Positions 8,814 through 17,329 of a stretch of 64,000 nt of DNA are shown one piece after another. This DNA comes from Bordetella ansorpii (GTDB lineage: Bacteria; Pseudomonadota; Gammaproteobacteria; Burkholderiales; Burkholderiaceae_B). How positions within the stretch are numbered: position 1 is the first letter of the stretch; each line of letters starts with the position of its first letter. The position numbers and the translations under genes were made by a program. The stretch is taken from NCBI RefSeq assembly GCF_900078315.1, contig NZ_FKBS01000002.1:188102-252101 (forward strand), given 5' to 3'. The notes under the pieces are model-generated. The model did no database searches. It was not told where the DNA came from and was given only the letters and a program-made list of their open reading frames with translations.

Positions 8814-10028
8814 ATGCGCATTCTGCTCATCACGCAATGGTTCGATCCCGAACCGGCGCTCAAAGGCCTGGCCTTCGCGCGCGCGCTGCAATCGGCCGGC
8901 CACGACGTCGACGTGTTGACCGGCTTTCCCAACTATCCAGGGGGCAGGCTGTACCCCGGCTATCGCATTCGGCCATGGCAGATAGAAATGATGGAAGGCG
9001 TGCGCGTGGTCAGGGTGCCGCTGTATCCCAGCCACGACGGCTCGGCTTGGCGGCGTGCGTTGAACTACCTGTCGTTCCTGGCCAGCGCCGCGATTCTCGG
9101 CCCCCTGCTGACACGCCGGCCCGACGTCGTCTACGTCTATCATCCCCCGGCGACCGCCGGACTGGCGGCGGCCATCCTGGCCACCCTGCGCCGCGTGCCG
9201 CTGGTGTACGACATCCAGGACCTCTGGCCGGATACGCTAGCCGCCACCGGAATGGTCAGGCAGGGTAGGCTGCTGCGGGTGGTTGGCGGTGTCTGCCGGG
9301 CACTGTACCGCCGTGCGGCGCGCATCGTGGTGCTATCGCCCGGCTTTGCCCGCCGGCTGGCCGAACGAGGCGTCCCGCTCGACAAGATCGACGTGATCCA
9401 CAACTGGTGCGACGAACGGACATTGCGAGCGGCTCAGGACAGTCCGGCACCGCTGGCAATGTCCGGCAAATTCAATGTCGTGTTTGCCGGCACGATGGGC
9501 GCCGCGCAGGCGCTGGAGTCCGTACTGCAGGCGGCGCAACAGGTGGCGGACCAACGGGACGACGTGCAGTTCGTACTGGTGGGGGGCGGGATCGAACGCG
9601 CGCGCCTTCTGGCCATGGCGCAATGGATGGGGCTGCCGAACGTCGTGTTCCTGCCGCCCATGCCGATGAAGGAAATCGGCGCGGTGCTCGCCGCCGCCGA
9701 TGTGCTGCTCGTCCATTTGCGCAATGACCCCCTGTTCGAGATCACCATTCCCTCGAAGATCCAGGCCTATCTGGCGGCAGGCCGGCCACTGCTGAACGGC
9801 GTGCCTGGCGATGCGGCCGACCTGGTGCGGCGCGCGGAGGCGGGACTGAACGTGCCGCCCGAGGACCCGGCCGCGCTGGCGCAGGCCGTGCTGGCCCTGG
9901 CGCACCTGCCACCGGCCTCTCGCCTGGCGATGGGCGTGGCGGGCAGGGATTTCTATGACCGCGAGCTTGCCCTGTCCATCGGAGCGGCCCGCACCATCAA
10001 TACGCTGGAGCGGGCGCGCCGCCGCTGA
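8814..10028 (+). CDS. wbuB: Family 4 glycosyltransferase, WbuB-like (probable L-FucNAc transferase)
   Basis: The 404-residue GT-B enzyme opens MRILLITQWFDPEP and carries GFPNYPGG, YVYHPPATAGL, VYDIQDLWPDTLAATGM and the C-terminal FEITIPSKIQAYLAAGRPLL nucleotide-binding stretch. This set is characteristic of WbuB, the transferase for L-FucNAc in several O antigens and capsules. Its place directly after capEFG agrees: the enzyme would add L-FucNAc to the lipid-linked first sugar on the cytoplasmic side of the inner membrane. It is the last gene of the plus-strand operon and ends 2 bp from the end of the converging acyltransferase gene. Confidence 0.87.
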   Translation: MRILLITQWFDPEPALKGLAFARALQSAGHDVDVLTGFPNYPGGRLYPGYRIRPWQIEMMEGVRVVRVPLYPSHDGSAWRRALNYLSFLASAAILGPLLTRRPDVVYVYHPPATAGLAAAILATLRRVPLVYDIQDLWPDTLAATGMVRQGRLLRVVGGVCRALYRRAARIVVLSPGFARRLAERGVPLDKIDVIHNWCDERTLRAAQDSPAPLAMSGKFNVVFAGTMGAAQALESVLQAAQQVADQRDDVQFVLVGGGIERARLLAMAQWMGLPNVVFLPPMPMKEIGAVLAAADVLLVHLRNDPLFEITIPSKIQAYLAAGRPLLNGVPGDAADLVRRAEAGLNVPPEDPAALAQAVLALAHLPPASRLAMGVAGRDFYDRELALSIGAARTINTLERARRR

Positions 10029-10030
10029 AT

Positions 10031-10675
10031 CTACGGCGTCGCCGCCGCGTCGCCTTCGGCATCGCCGCCGCGCAGGTCGGCCAGGAAAGCGGCCTCCAGC
10101 TCCAGCATCGTCCGATCGCGCGCCCGCAGCCGCCGCGCCGGCGTGCCCGAATAGATGCCCCATGCTTCCAATGAGCGATTGACCAGCGTCAATGCGCCCA
10201 CGGAGGCCCCTTCCCCGATCGCCACGCCGGGCAGCACGACACTGTTGCTGCCCACGATGACGTGGCGTCCCAGCGTGACGGCGGCCGCACGGACTGACTT
10301 GTAGCGCGCCGGCACGCAGGGATTGGTCAGGGACTTGCCCGAATAATCGTCCGAAACGCTGTACAGCCGTACCCCCTGCGACAGCCCGGAGAAGTCTTCC
10401 AGCGTGATGCCGCCACCTCCCCCCAGCGAGCATCCGGCGCCGATGTGCACATAGGAACCAATGTGGATATAGCCTGATCCCGCGGCGAGCAGCGTCGGCC
10501 CGTCGATACGTACGTAGTCGCCCAGCGAAATGTTCTGCAAGCCAGCAATGGTGCAGTCGCGGGCGACCTGGACGTGCCGGCCCACGGACTTGAAGCCGAA
10601 GCGCGCCAGATCGGCCTCCCCCCAATAGCCGGGAAAAAAAGGGTTGCTGGAGGAAGAATCTGAGGGATGGGACAT
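10031..10675 (-). CDS. Left-handed beta-helix (hexapeptide) acyltransferase
   Basis: The 214-residue protein is built from hexapeptide repeats: IAGLQNISLGDYVRIDG, GYIHIGSYVHIGAGCSLGGGGGI, and VTLGRHVIVGSNSVVLPGVAIGEGASVGA. It ends with the IYSGTPARRL signature of the galactoside/maltose O-acetyltransferase group. These enzymes use acetyl-CoA to acetylate a sugar hydroxyl or amine. It is the last gene of the minus-strand operon, so it probably acetylates the exopolysaccharide or a nucleotide-sugar precursor. Whether it O-acetylates or N-acetylates a 4-amino sugar (as PglD does) decides the charge of the polymer and cannot be told here. Confidence 0.85.
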   Translation of the reverse strand: MSHPSDSSSSNPFFPGYWGEADLARFGFKSVGRHVQVARDCTIAGLQNISLGDYVRIDGPTLLAAGSGYIHIGSYVHIGAGCSLGGGGGITLEDFSGLSQGVRLYSVSDDYSGKSLTNPCVPARYKSVRAAAVTLGRHVIVGSNSVVLPGVAIGEGASVGALTLVNRSLEAWGIYSGTPARRLRARDRTMLELEAAFLADLRGGDAEGDAAATP

Positions 10676-10711
10676 GGGCGTTCCTGTGGGAAGGGAGCTT
10701 GGCTGATGAGA

Positions 10712-12199
10712 TCAATCGAGAAGAATGTCGGCGTTGCAACGGGCCTCAAGCAGGATTCCCGCGCGCAGCGGCCTGGCATCCCGCGGCGGCGCCAGCCCCA
10801 GCGAGCCGTCGGCCTGCAGATACACCGGGCTCATGGGAACGGCGCCGGAGCCGTCCAGCGTGCTGTGTATCACCGCGCCCGACGCGTGCAGTTCGATGGG
10901 CCGCCCGGCAGGCGTCGCGTAGGAAAGCCAGCCCACCCGAGCGTCGTAGCCGACGCCGTCGGCGTTCGCCCGCAGCACCGATACCGCCATGCCCGAGCCT
11001 GCGCCAGCCCGCCTGAAACCCGTCGCCCGCACCAGGACGCCCGCGCCCAGCGGCTCGGCCGCCCAGGCGCGCCGCACCAAGGGATCGTTGCGTTGGAACA
11101 GGCCGCGTATCGCGTCCTGCACGGGCAGGTTATCGATCTGGCTGTCCCAGACCGTCCCGGTACCATGCACCAGGGCGGCATCGGACGTGGTCACGTAGTC
11201 GGACTGGGCATAGCCGGTATGGCGGCCGCTGCGGATGTCCAGCCGGCGGATGCGGGCGTCCACGAGCACGGGAGAGCGCTTGCGCGCAAATCGCCCGCCC
11301 GAAAAATGATCATTGGCCCAGATACGCAGATCCGTGATCGCCGTACCGTCGGGCAGGCCCGGCGCCTCGACCAGGGCGATGTCGTGCCGGACGGCCTGCG
11401 CAGCCGGCGCGGTTTCGGGACCATGCCGGTTCTTCAGCAGCAATCCATTCCGGTTCATCGCCATTCCTGGCGCGTTGCGCACGACGATGTCGGCCAACCC
11501 GCCGTTGGATTCGAAATCGGAGTTGGCGACCAGGAAGGTCGGGCACTGCAGCAGCAGGGCGCCTTCCGGATTGCCTGTGAACAGGCAGCGATCGTCCACG
11601 GTGAACAGATCGCAGTACGCCCCCACGTGGACGGGGGCGCCGCAGCCGCGGATCGTGCAGTGGCGCAGTGCCAGGAAGTAGACGGCGTCGCCACAGTAAA
11701 GCGGGCAGCCCGGCACGCCCAGCAGGCCCACGCCTCGCAAGGTGACGCCGGGCTGAGTGGCCGCACCGAACTGCATGCCGCGCGACGCACGCTCCGCCAC
11801 CAGCGTGATGTTCTCCATCGAGAAGCTGCGTGTGTTGTGCGGCGCGTCCCGCAACGCCTCGGCGCGGGAATTCACCACGATGGCGACGTCGCTGCCGGTG
11901 TAGTTCAGGATCACGGAGCCTGGCGGTCCATCAGCGGCCAGGCACAGGTCGCCATCGAGCTCCAGGGTCTGATCATAGTGATAGACGCCCGGTGCCAGGC
12001 GCAGCGTCCGGGCGCCATAGCGCAGGCGGACACCCGCCAGCGACAGCGATTTGCGCGACAGCGCTGCCTGCGCGCGCTGTGCCAGCGTGGCGGCCCCGGC
12101 AGCATCCGGGGCGCCCGCCAGCGCGGGCATGCCCGCGATGCCCGCGCTGGCGGCGCCATAACCCGCCATGCTGGAAAAGAAACGCCGCCTGTCCATCAT
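10712..12199 (-). CDS. Tat-exported right-handed beta-helix protein of the polysaccharide locus
   Basis: The 495-residue product starts MMDRRRFFSSMAGYGAASAG, a twin-arginine-type signal ending near an ALAGA site. The mature part has the repeating short strands of a pectate-lyase-like parallel beta-helix: FSMENITLVAERASRGMQFG, ALRHCTIRGCGAP, TFLVANSDFESNGG. I do not recognise a catalytic motif. Beta-helix proteins in Wzy-type loci are often polysaccharide lyases, hydrolases or epimerases acting in the periplasm, so a trimming or remodelling role is the best inference. The ATG overlaps the stop codon of the upstream glycosyltransferase. It starts at 12199 or 12196 (two adjacent ATG codons). Confidence 0.75.
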   Translation of the reverse strand: MMDRRRFFSSMAGYGAASAGIAGMPALAGAPDAAGAATLAQRAQAALSRKSLSLAGVRLRYGARTLRLAPGVYHYDQTLELDGDLCLAADGPPGSVILNYTGSDVAIVVNSRAEALRDAPHNTRSFSMENITLVAERASRGMQFGAATQPGVTLRGVGLLGVPGCPLYCGDAVYFLALRHCTIRGCGAPVHVGAYCDLFTVDDRCLFTGNPEGALLLQCPTFLVANSDFESNGGLADIVVRNAPGMAMNRNGLLLKNRHGPETAPAAQAVRHDIALVEAPGLPDGTAITDLRIWANDHFSGGRFARKRSPVLVDARIRRLDIRSGRHTGYAQSDYVTTSDAALVHGTGTVWDSQIDNLPVQDAIRGLFQRNDPLVRRAWAAEPLGAGVLVRATGFRRAGAGSGMAVSVLRANADGVGYDARVGWLSYATPAGRPIELHASGAVIHSTLDGSGAVPMSPVYLQADGSLGLAPPRDARPLRAGILLEARCNADILLD

Positions 12200-13368
12200 C
12201 GCCCGGGACCGAACAAGCGGCGGCAGGCATCGGCATCGACGGCACTGTCGACATAGCGGCGCGCGACCGCTTCCGCTCCCGCCCGGAATTCCGCCAACGC
12301 GCCGTCGTCCATCTCCACGAAACGCGCCAGCGCGTGCCGCAGCACATCGGGCTGCGCGAGGTCGACGTCGACGCCGGCCCTGTCCTGCCAAAGCCCGCGC
12401 CACGGCGTGCGATCGCTCAGGACGACGGGCACGCCGTGCGCCAGCGCCTCGTAGATGGCATGCCCGAAATTCTCGCCCTTGGTCGGCAGCACGAAGACAT
12501 CATGCTCGACCAGCACCGCGCCCACGCGCGCCGGGTGTACGCCGCCATGGAACCGGACGCGCGCATATAGTCCGTGCTGCGCCACCAGCGCCCGGCAGGA
12601 CGCGAAATAGCGGGCATCGTCGACAGGGCCGTACACGTCCAGCGTGACGGCGCCGGGCAAACCCGCCATGGCGTCGATCAATTCGTACAGATTCTTCTTT
12701 GGCGATACTCGCGACACGAACACCATGCGCAGCCCTCCCCGAACCTTGGCAGGGTGGACCGGCGCGTGTTGCAGCCTGCGCGGCGGCAGATTGCGCAGCA
12801 GGACCACGCGGTGCGGGACGACGCCCAATCGGGCGGAAATTTCCCGCGCCTCTTCCTGGCTGGTCGCCTGGAAGCGCACCCCGCGATGCAAGCCCAGCCA
12901 CCGCATGGCTGCCAGGGCGGCGAGTTTCTTGCAAGAGCGCAGCGACAGCGCGCCATCGGACAGCTCGCCGCGCGGCGCGACGACGATACGTGCGGGACGG
13001 ATCACCCCCAGCCACGCCAGCAGCAGCGGCATCATCGACCAGCCTGGGCTGAAGCAACTCTGCAGATAGAGGGTTCGGCCCGCCGTGGACGCGCGCAATT
13101 CCCTCCACGCCCGGACGGTGCTGGCGCAGTAATACACCTGTGCGGAGCCGAACCGCTGCCACCGATTGGTGGCGATGCCCGGATACGGCGTCAGGTCGGT
13201 ATGGTCCCGGTTCAAAGCGATCACGCGAATCGACAGCGTGTCAGGCAGAAAGGCAATCAGGCCCAGTACGCTTTGCAGCGGCCCGCCAACCTTGAATCCC
13301 GGCGAAAAATGTTTCATGAAAACCAGGACGTCGATCGGCGCATCGCGTCCGGGAACAGGGGCTGTCAT
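12196..13368 (-). CDS. Family 4 glycosyltransferase
   Basis: The 390-residue protein has a GT-B fold of family GT4. There is an N-terminal KHFSPGFKVGGPLQSV glycine loop, VVAPRGELSDGAL in the middle, MVFVSRVSPKKNLYELIDAM at the start of the donor domain, and TKGENFGHAIYEALAHGVPVV, the E-x7-E-like nucleotide-sugar site. It would add one residue to the lipid-linked repeat. With the initiating transferase and WbuB it makes only three transferases, so a trisaccharide repeat is expected; a uronic acid made by Ugd is a plausible donor. The start codon overlaps the wzy stop codon (ATGA) and its stop overlaps the beta-helix start. Confidence 0.88.
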   Translation of the reverse strand: MTAPVPGRDAPIDVLVFMKHFSPGFKVGGPLQSVLGLIAFLPDTLSIRVIALNRDHTDLTPYPGIATNRWQRFGSAQVYYCASTVRAWRELRASTAGRTLYLQSCFSPGWSMMPLLLAWLGVIRPARIVVAPRGELSDGALSLRSCKKLAALAAMRWLGLHRGVRFQATSQEEAREISARLGVVPHRVVLLRNLPPRRLQHAPVHPAKVRGGLRMVFVSRVSPKKNLYELIDAMAGLPGAVTLDVYGPVDDARYFASCRALVAQHGLYARVRFHGGVHPARVGAVLVEHDVFVLPTKGENFGHAIYEALAHGVPVVLSDRTPWRGLWQDRAGVDVDLAQPDVLRHALARFVEMDDGALAEFRAGAEAVARRYVDSAVDADACRRLFGPGR

Positions 13369-14687
13369 CGTCGAGCGCTCCGGAAAAGTCGGATCAGGAC
13401 ATTGCAAGCGCAGCAGATCAGCAGCAACTGCGTCAGTTGCACGAACCGCAGCGGCGACACCTGGAAGTTGTAGGCAAAGCACACCAGGAAGACGAGCGGC
13501 AATGCCTGCCACTGCCGCAGGCGAATGCGAAAGGCGCGCCGGAAGAACCACGCCTTGACGGCGAAGAATGCCGCCACGCCCGGCACGCCGAAGGCGGCAT
13601 AACCGTTGCCCAGCGTTTCCGGAGGCAGCGACGACGGATAGAGCACGCGGGCGGGCGCGGGCGGTGTCAGGAACTGGCCCTCCAGCAACGTGCGGATGTA
13701 GACGCCTTCGTCGACCGGCGGCTTGTCGGGATACAGCAGACTGGGCACGAACGACGCGGGGAAACTCTGGAAGACCGACAGCCACCAGTACTCCGCCTGC
13801 TGGAAATGCGCCACGATGAAAAGATACGTGTCCACGTAGCTGACGGTCTTGAAGAACGCAGACAAATTCTGCAATCCATCCAGCAACACGGACGCCGGGT
13901 CTGCCGATACAGAATCCAGCCCGCCCAGTTGCCGCGCCGCGCCCAGGAAATAGGTGTAGACGACGACCGCCAGGAAGGCGATAGGAAAGACCGGCGAACT
14001 CCAGCGCAAGGGCCGCACGAAATACGCGTGGGCGACCAGCGCCGTGGCGCCCAGCAGCAGGGAATCCTTGCGCCCCCCGAACAGGGACATGCCAACCGCG
14101 CCAACCAGCATCACGCCGAGGAACAGCGCCCAGTTCGACGGCGTGCGCGCGCTTGCCAGGCGTTGTGCGCCAGCCACTACGGCCAGCGCGAAGCACGCAT
14201 AGGCGGGCGTCACCAGAAAGCCATAACCGGCGGTGATCTCGGCGCGCAGGGCCAGGTTGGCCAGCAGGAATCCCAGGCCGCCCGCGGCCTGCACGCGCAG
14301 CCCCACCAGCGCCAGGCCCAGGCACACCAGAACGCCAATTGTCGGCAGGCCCGGGCGAAAGCTCGCGGCCGGCCGGAGGGAGGGCCGCCCCGTCCAGTCA
14401 GCGGAACGCCCTCTCCACAGAGAGAAAAACACCACGGCGCCAAGCAACTCACAAGCCAGGTAGACGGTAAGAACCTCGTTCAAATTCACCGCGCCGATGG
14501 CCTGCCGCACCCGCACATCCACGACGTCCGGATCGGCCAGCACGCTAGCCATGTAAGGCGTGATGCGCAGCAGATTGATTCCCGCGTAGAACGACTTGGG
14601 CGCCAGGACGTTCTCCCGCCCATGGAGGCGCACGATGCGCAGGTAGTACGCGGTCAGGACGGCCAGCAGCAGGACGTTGATCAGCAT
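13365..14687 (-). CDS. wzy: Polysaccharide repeat-unit polymerase (Wzy-like)
   Basis: The 440-residue product is a polytopic membrane protein with roughly ten hydrophobic segments, starting MLINVLLLAVLTAYYLRIV. It has a long periplasmic-looking loop between about residues 280 and 370 (SFVPSLLYPDKPPVDEGVY, PPETLGNGYAAFG). This topology and its position between the flippase and a transferase fit an O-antigen-type polymerase, which joins repeat units on the periplasmic side. Wzy sequences are poorly conserved, so the call rests on topology and context. The gene overlaps wzx by 7 bases and the downstream transferase by 4. Confidence 0.8.
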   Translation of the reverse strand: MLINVLLLAVLTAYYLRIVRLHGRENVLAPKSFYAGINLLRITPYMASVLADPDVVDVRVRQAIGAVNLNEVLTVYLACELLGAVVFFSLWRGRSADWTGRPSLRPAASFRPGLPTIGVLVCLGLALVGLRVQAAGGLGFLLANLALRAEITAGYGFLVTPAYACFALAVVAGAQRLASARTPSNWALFLGVMLVGAVGMSLFGGRKDSLLLGATALVAHAYFVRPLRWSSPVFPIAFLAVVVYTYFLGAARQLGGLDSVSADPASVLLDGLQNLSAFFKTVSYVDTYLFIVAHFQQAEYWWLSVFQSFPASFVPSLLYPDKPPVDEGVYIRTLLEGQFLTPPAPARVLYPSSLPPETLGNGYAAFGVPGVAAFFAVKAWFFRRAFRIRLRQWQALPLVFLVCFAYNFQVSPLRFVQLTQLLLICCACNVLIRLFRSARR

Positions 14688-15940
14688 GGCCCGCGCCCCT
14701 CCGGCCGGAACTCGGCGCAGTCGCCCGGCACGGCCGCCTCGCCTTCCCAATGCGCCACGATCCAGATCAGGGCGGCCGTGCTGACCGCCAGACGCGCCAG
14801 CATGGCGGCCAGGTACGCGTTGACCGCCCCCTGCACCGTCGGCGGCTGCAGGACCATGGCGACGGTGGCGGCGCAGACAGCCGCCACCGTCGCGGCAAGT
14901 TGCGCGCCGTAGCGGCCGCGCGCCTGCAGGCCCACGCCACTCATGCCGGCGAGATACCACGCCAGACCGCCCCACATCACAGGCGGCAGCAATGCCCCGG
15001 CCCCGGCAAAATCGGCGCCATACAGCAAGTGGACGAATGCCTCTCCCCACCAGGACGCCAGCACCGTTCCCGCCAATCCGAGCAGGCCCACGGCCCCATA
15101 AGCGCAGGCCAGCAATGTGAGAAACGCACGTCGGCCGCGCGCCGCACGCAAGCGGCTGATGACCGCCTGGCCAATGCCGCTGACCACCACGGCGCCCGCC
15201 ATGGGAATCTGTACAAGCACGGTGAACGTGCCCACCGCGGCCAGGCTGGCCCCACCCAGCCCCAGGCGCGGCACCGCGATCACCAGGGCATCCACGGCGG
15301 CGGTCGCGCCGCTGAACAGCGCCATGCGCAGCAGCGCACCCGTCCCCGTGCGGGACGCGCGCGCCAGGCCACCCTTCGCCACGGGCCAGCGATCCAGCAG
15401 GAGAGAGACGGCCAGGGCGCCCGCGAATACACCGGCCATCGCCGGTCCCGGAGGCCAGCCAGCAAGACGGGCCAGCGCGAACAGCAGCGCCACGGTCGTC
15501 CCCGCGCGAACGAACTTGCGTACCGCGATCGGCCAGGCCTGGTGGGCACGCTGCAGGAACCCATAGCGGCCTTCGGCGGCAGTCTCCACCATCTTGAGCG
15601 CCACCACCGCGACCCACAGGCCCGGCGACAGGCCGTCCCGCGGCTGCAGCAGCACGGCGGCTCCCAGGGCTCCCCCCGCAGCCAGCGCAATGCCCAGGCG
15701 CTGCAGCCGCATGAGCGCGGCGGGATCGTAGGCCCGCTCCGGCATGCTGCTGGCCAGCACTCTCAGGTTGAGGCCCCCAAAAAGGAAAAGCGGCGAGACC
15801 ACGGCCAGGATCAGGCCGTAGGCGCCCAGCGCCTGGCTGCCGTAGGCCTGCGCAAAGATGACGACCACCAGCCATTGCGCAGCGGACGATGCCGCGTTCG
15901 CCGCCACGTTGATCGTCGCGCTGCGTGCCAGGCGCTGCAT
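14681..15940 (-). CDS. wzx: Lipid-linked repeat-unit flippase (Wzx, MOP superfamily)
   Basis: The 419-residue protein has about 12 hydrophobic segments and opens SATINVAANAASSAAQWLVVVIFAQAYGSQALGAYGLI, the typical N-terminal start of Wzx/RfbX transporters. Wzx moves undecaprenyl-linked repeat units across the inner membrane for Wzy. It starts 2 bp after the ugd stop codon on the same strand and overlaps the polymerase gene, so the minus-strand genes are tightly coupled. Arginine-rich cytoplasmic loops and alanine-rich helices are normal for this GC content. Confidence 0.87.
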   Translation of the reverse strand: MQRLARSATINVAANAASSAAQWLVVVIFAQAYGSQALGAYGLILAVVSPLFLFGGLNLRVLASSMPERAYDPAALMRLQRLGIALAAGGALGAAVLLQPRDGLSPGLWVAVVALKMVETAAEGRYGFLQRAHQAWPIAVRKFVRAGTTVALLFALARLAGWPPGPAMAGVFAGALAVSLLLDRWPVAKGGLARASRTGTGALLRMALFSGATAAVDALVIAVPRLGLGGASLAAVGTFTVLVQIPMAGAVVVSGIGQAVISRLRAARGRRAFLTLLACAYGAVGLLGLAGTVLASWWGEAFVHLLYGADFAGAGALLPPVMWGGLAWYLAGMSGVGLQARGRYGAQLAATVAAVCAATVAMVLQPPTVQGAVNAYLAAMLARLAVSTAALIWIVAHWEGEAAVPGDCAEFRPEGRGPC

Positions 15941-15942
15941 GC

Positions 15943-17283
15943 CTAATCCGCCATCGAAATGCTGCGGCCCGACCCGATACCGTAGTAGGCCAATCCGGCG
16001 CGCTCCACCGCGCCGGGGTCGTAGAGATTGCGTCCGTCGAAGATGGCCCGGTCACGCAGTTCACGCGCCAGGCGTTCGAAGTCGGGGCTGCGGAATGCTT
16101 GCCATTCGGTCACGATGGCCAGCGCGTCGGCCCCCGCGACGGCCGCCTCGGGCGAATGGCACAACTGCAGGTCCGGGCGCGGGCCGAACAGACGGCGGGC
16201 CTCATCCATGGCGGCGGGATCGTAGGCCGACACCACGGCGCCCGCAGCCCACAGCGCACGCAACAGGTCGATGCTGGGCGCCTCGCGCATGTCGTCGGTG
16301 CGCGGCTTGAACGCCAGCCCCCATACCGCGATGCGGCGCCCCGCCAGCGCCCCGCCGTAGAAATGCGCAATCATCCCGTACAGCCGCTGCTTCTGGGTGG
16401 CATTGACCGCCTGGACCGCCTGCAGGATGCGTGGGGTATACCCCCGAGATGTGGCGGTATGCGCCAGCGCACGCACGTCCTTCGGAAAGCACGATCCGCC
16501 ATAACCCGCGCCAGCGTAGATGAAATCGTATCCGATGCGCCTGTCCGACCCGATGCCATGGCGGACGTTCTCGACGCTCGCTCCCACCCGCTCGGCGATG
16601 TTCGAGATTTCGTTCATGAAGCTGATCTTGGTCGCCAGCATGGCATTGGCGGCGTACTTGGTCAGTTCTGCCGAGCGCGTGTCCATGACGAGAATGCGGT
16701 CATGGTTGCGATTAAAGGGGGCATAGAGCGCCTTGAGCGTCTCGACGGCATCGGCGTCGCCGCCCAGGACGATCCGGTCGGGCCGCATGAAGTCGTCGAT
16801 GGCCGCGCCCTCCTTCAGGAACTCCGGATTGGATACGACCGGCAACGCGTCCCGCCGGCCCACCCGGCCCTGCGACTCGGCCAACGCTACGCGCACGCGA
16901 TCCGCGGTGCCGACCGGCACCGTGGATTTGTTCACGACGACCATGTCGTGACGGGCGAGCGCGCCGATACTGTCCGCGACCGTCAGCACGTGCCTCAGGT
17001 CGGCGCTGCCGTCCTCGTCGGGCGGCGTTCCCACCGCGATGAAAACCACGCGCGCGCCCGCCAGCGCCGCACCCGGATCGGTCGTGAACCGCAGGCGGCC
17101 GGCACTGTGATTGCGGACCACCAACTCGTCCAATCCCGGTTCATGGATGGGGATGACGCCATCGTTCAACTGAGCGATCTTGCCGGCGTCGACATCCATG
17201 CAGACCACATCGTTACCGGCATCCGCCAGACAAGCTCCGGTAACCAGACCGACATACCCCACCCCAAACACTGCAACTTTCAT
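15943..17283 (-). CDS. ugd: UDP-glucose 6-dehydrogenase
   Basis: The 446-residue enzyme starts [23 protein letters not shown], an NAD-binding GxGxxG. It has [35 protein letters not shown] and the catalytic YGGSCFPKD with the active-site cysteine, followed by [17 protein letters not shown]. It oxidises UDP-glucose to UDP-glucuronate using two NAD. A GGAG site lies 6 bp before the ATG at 17283. Its presence implies a uronic acid, and so a negative charge, in the polymer. The motif GGSCFPKD favours Ugd over UDP-ManNAc dehydrogenase, though related dehydrogenases cannot be excluded without comparison. Confidence 0.92.
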   Translation of the reverse strand: MKVAVFGVGYVGLVTGACLADAGNDVVCMDVDAGKIAQLNDGVIPIHEPGLDELVVRNHSAGRLRFTTDPGAALAGARVVFIAVGTPPDEDGSADLRHVLTVADSIGALARHDMVVVNKSTVPVGTADRVRVALAESQGRVGRRDALPVVSNPEFLKEGAAIDDFMRPDRIVLGGDADAVETLKALYAPFNRNHDRILVMDTRSAELTKYAANAMLATKISFMNEISNIAERVGASVENVRHGIGSDRRIGYDFIYAGAGYGGSCFPKDVRALAHTATSRGYTPRILQAVQAVNATQKQRLYGMIAHFYGGALAGRRIAVWGLAFKPRTDDMREAPSIDLLRALWAAGAVVSAYDPAAMDEARRLFGPRPDLQLCHSPEAAVAGADALAIVTEWQAFRSPDFERLARELRDRAIFDGRNLYDPGAVERAGLAYYGIGSGRSISMAD

Positions 17284-17329
17284 CGAATGCTCCAGACATG
17301 TAATGTGCCGACGCCGGCCAGGGCTGGCC

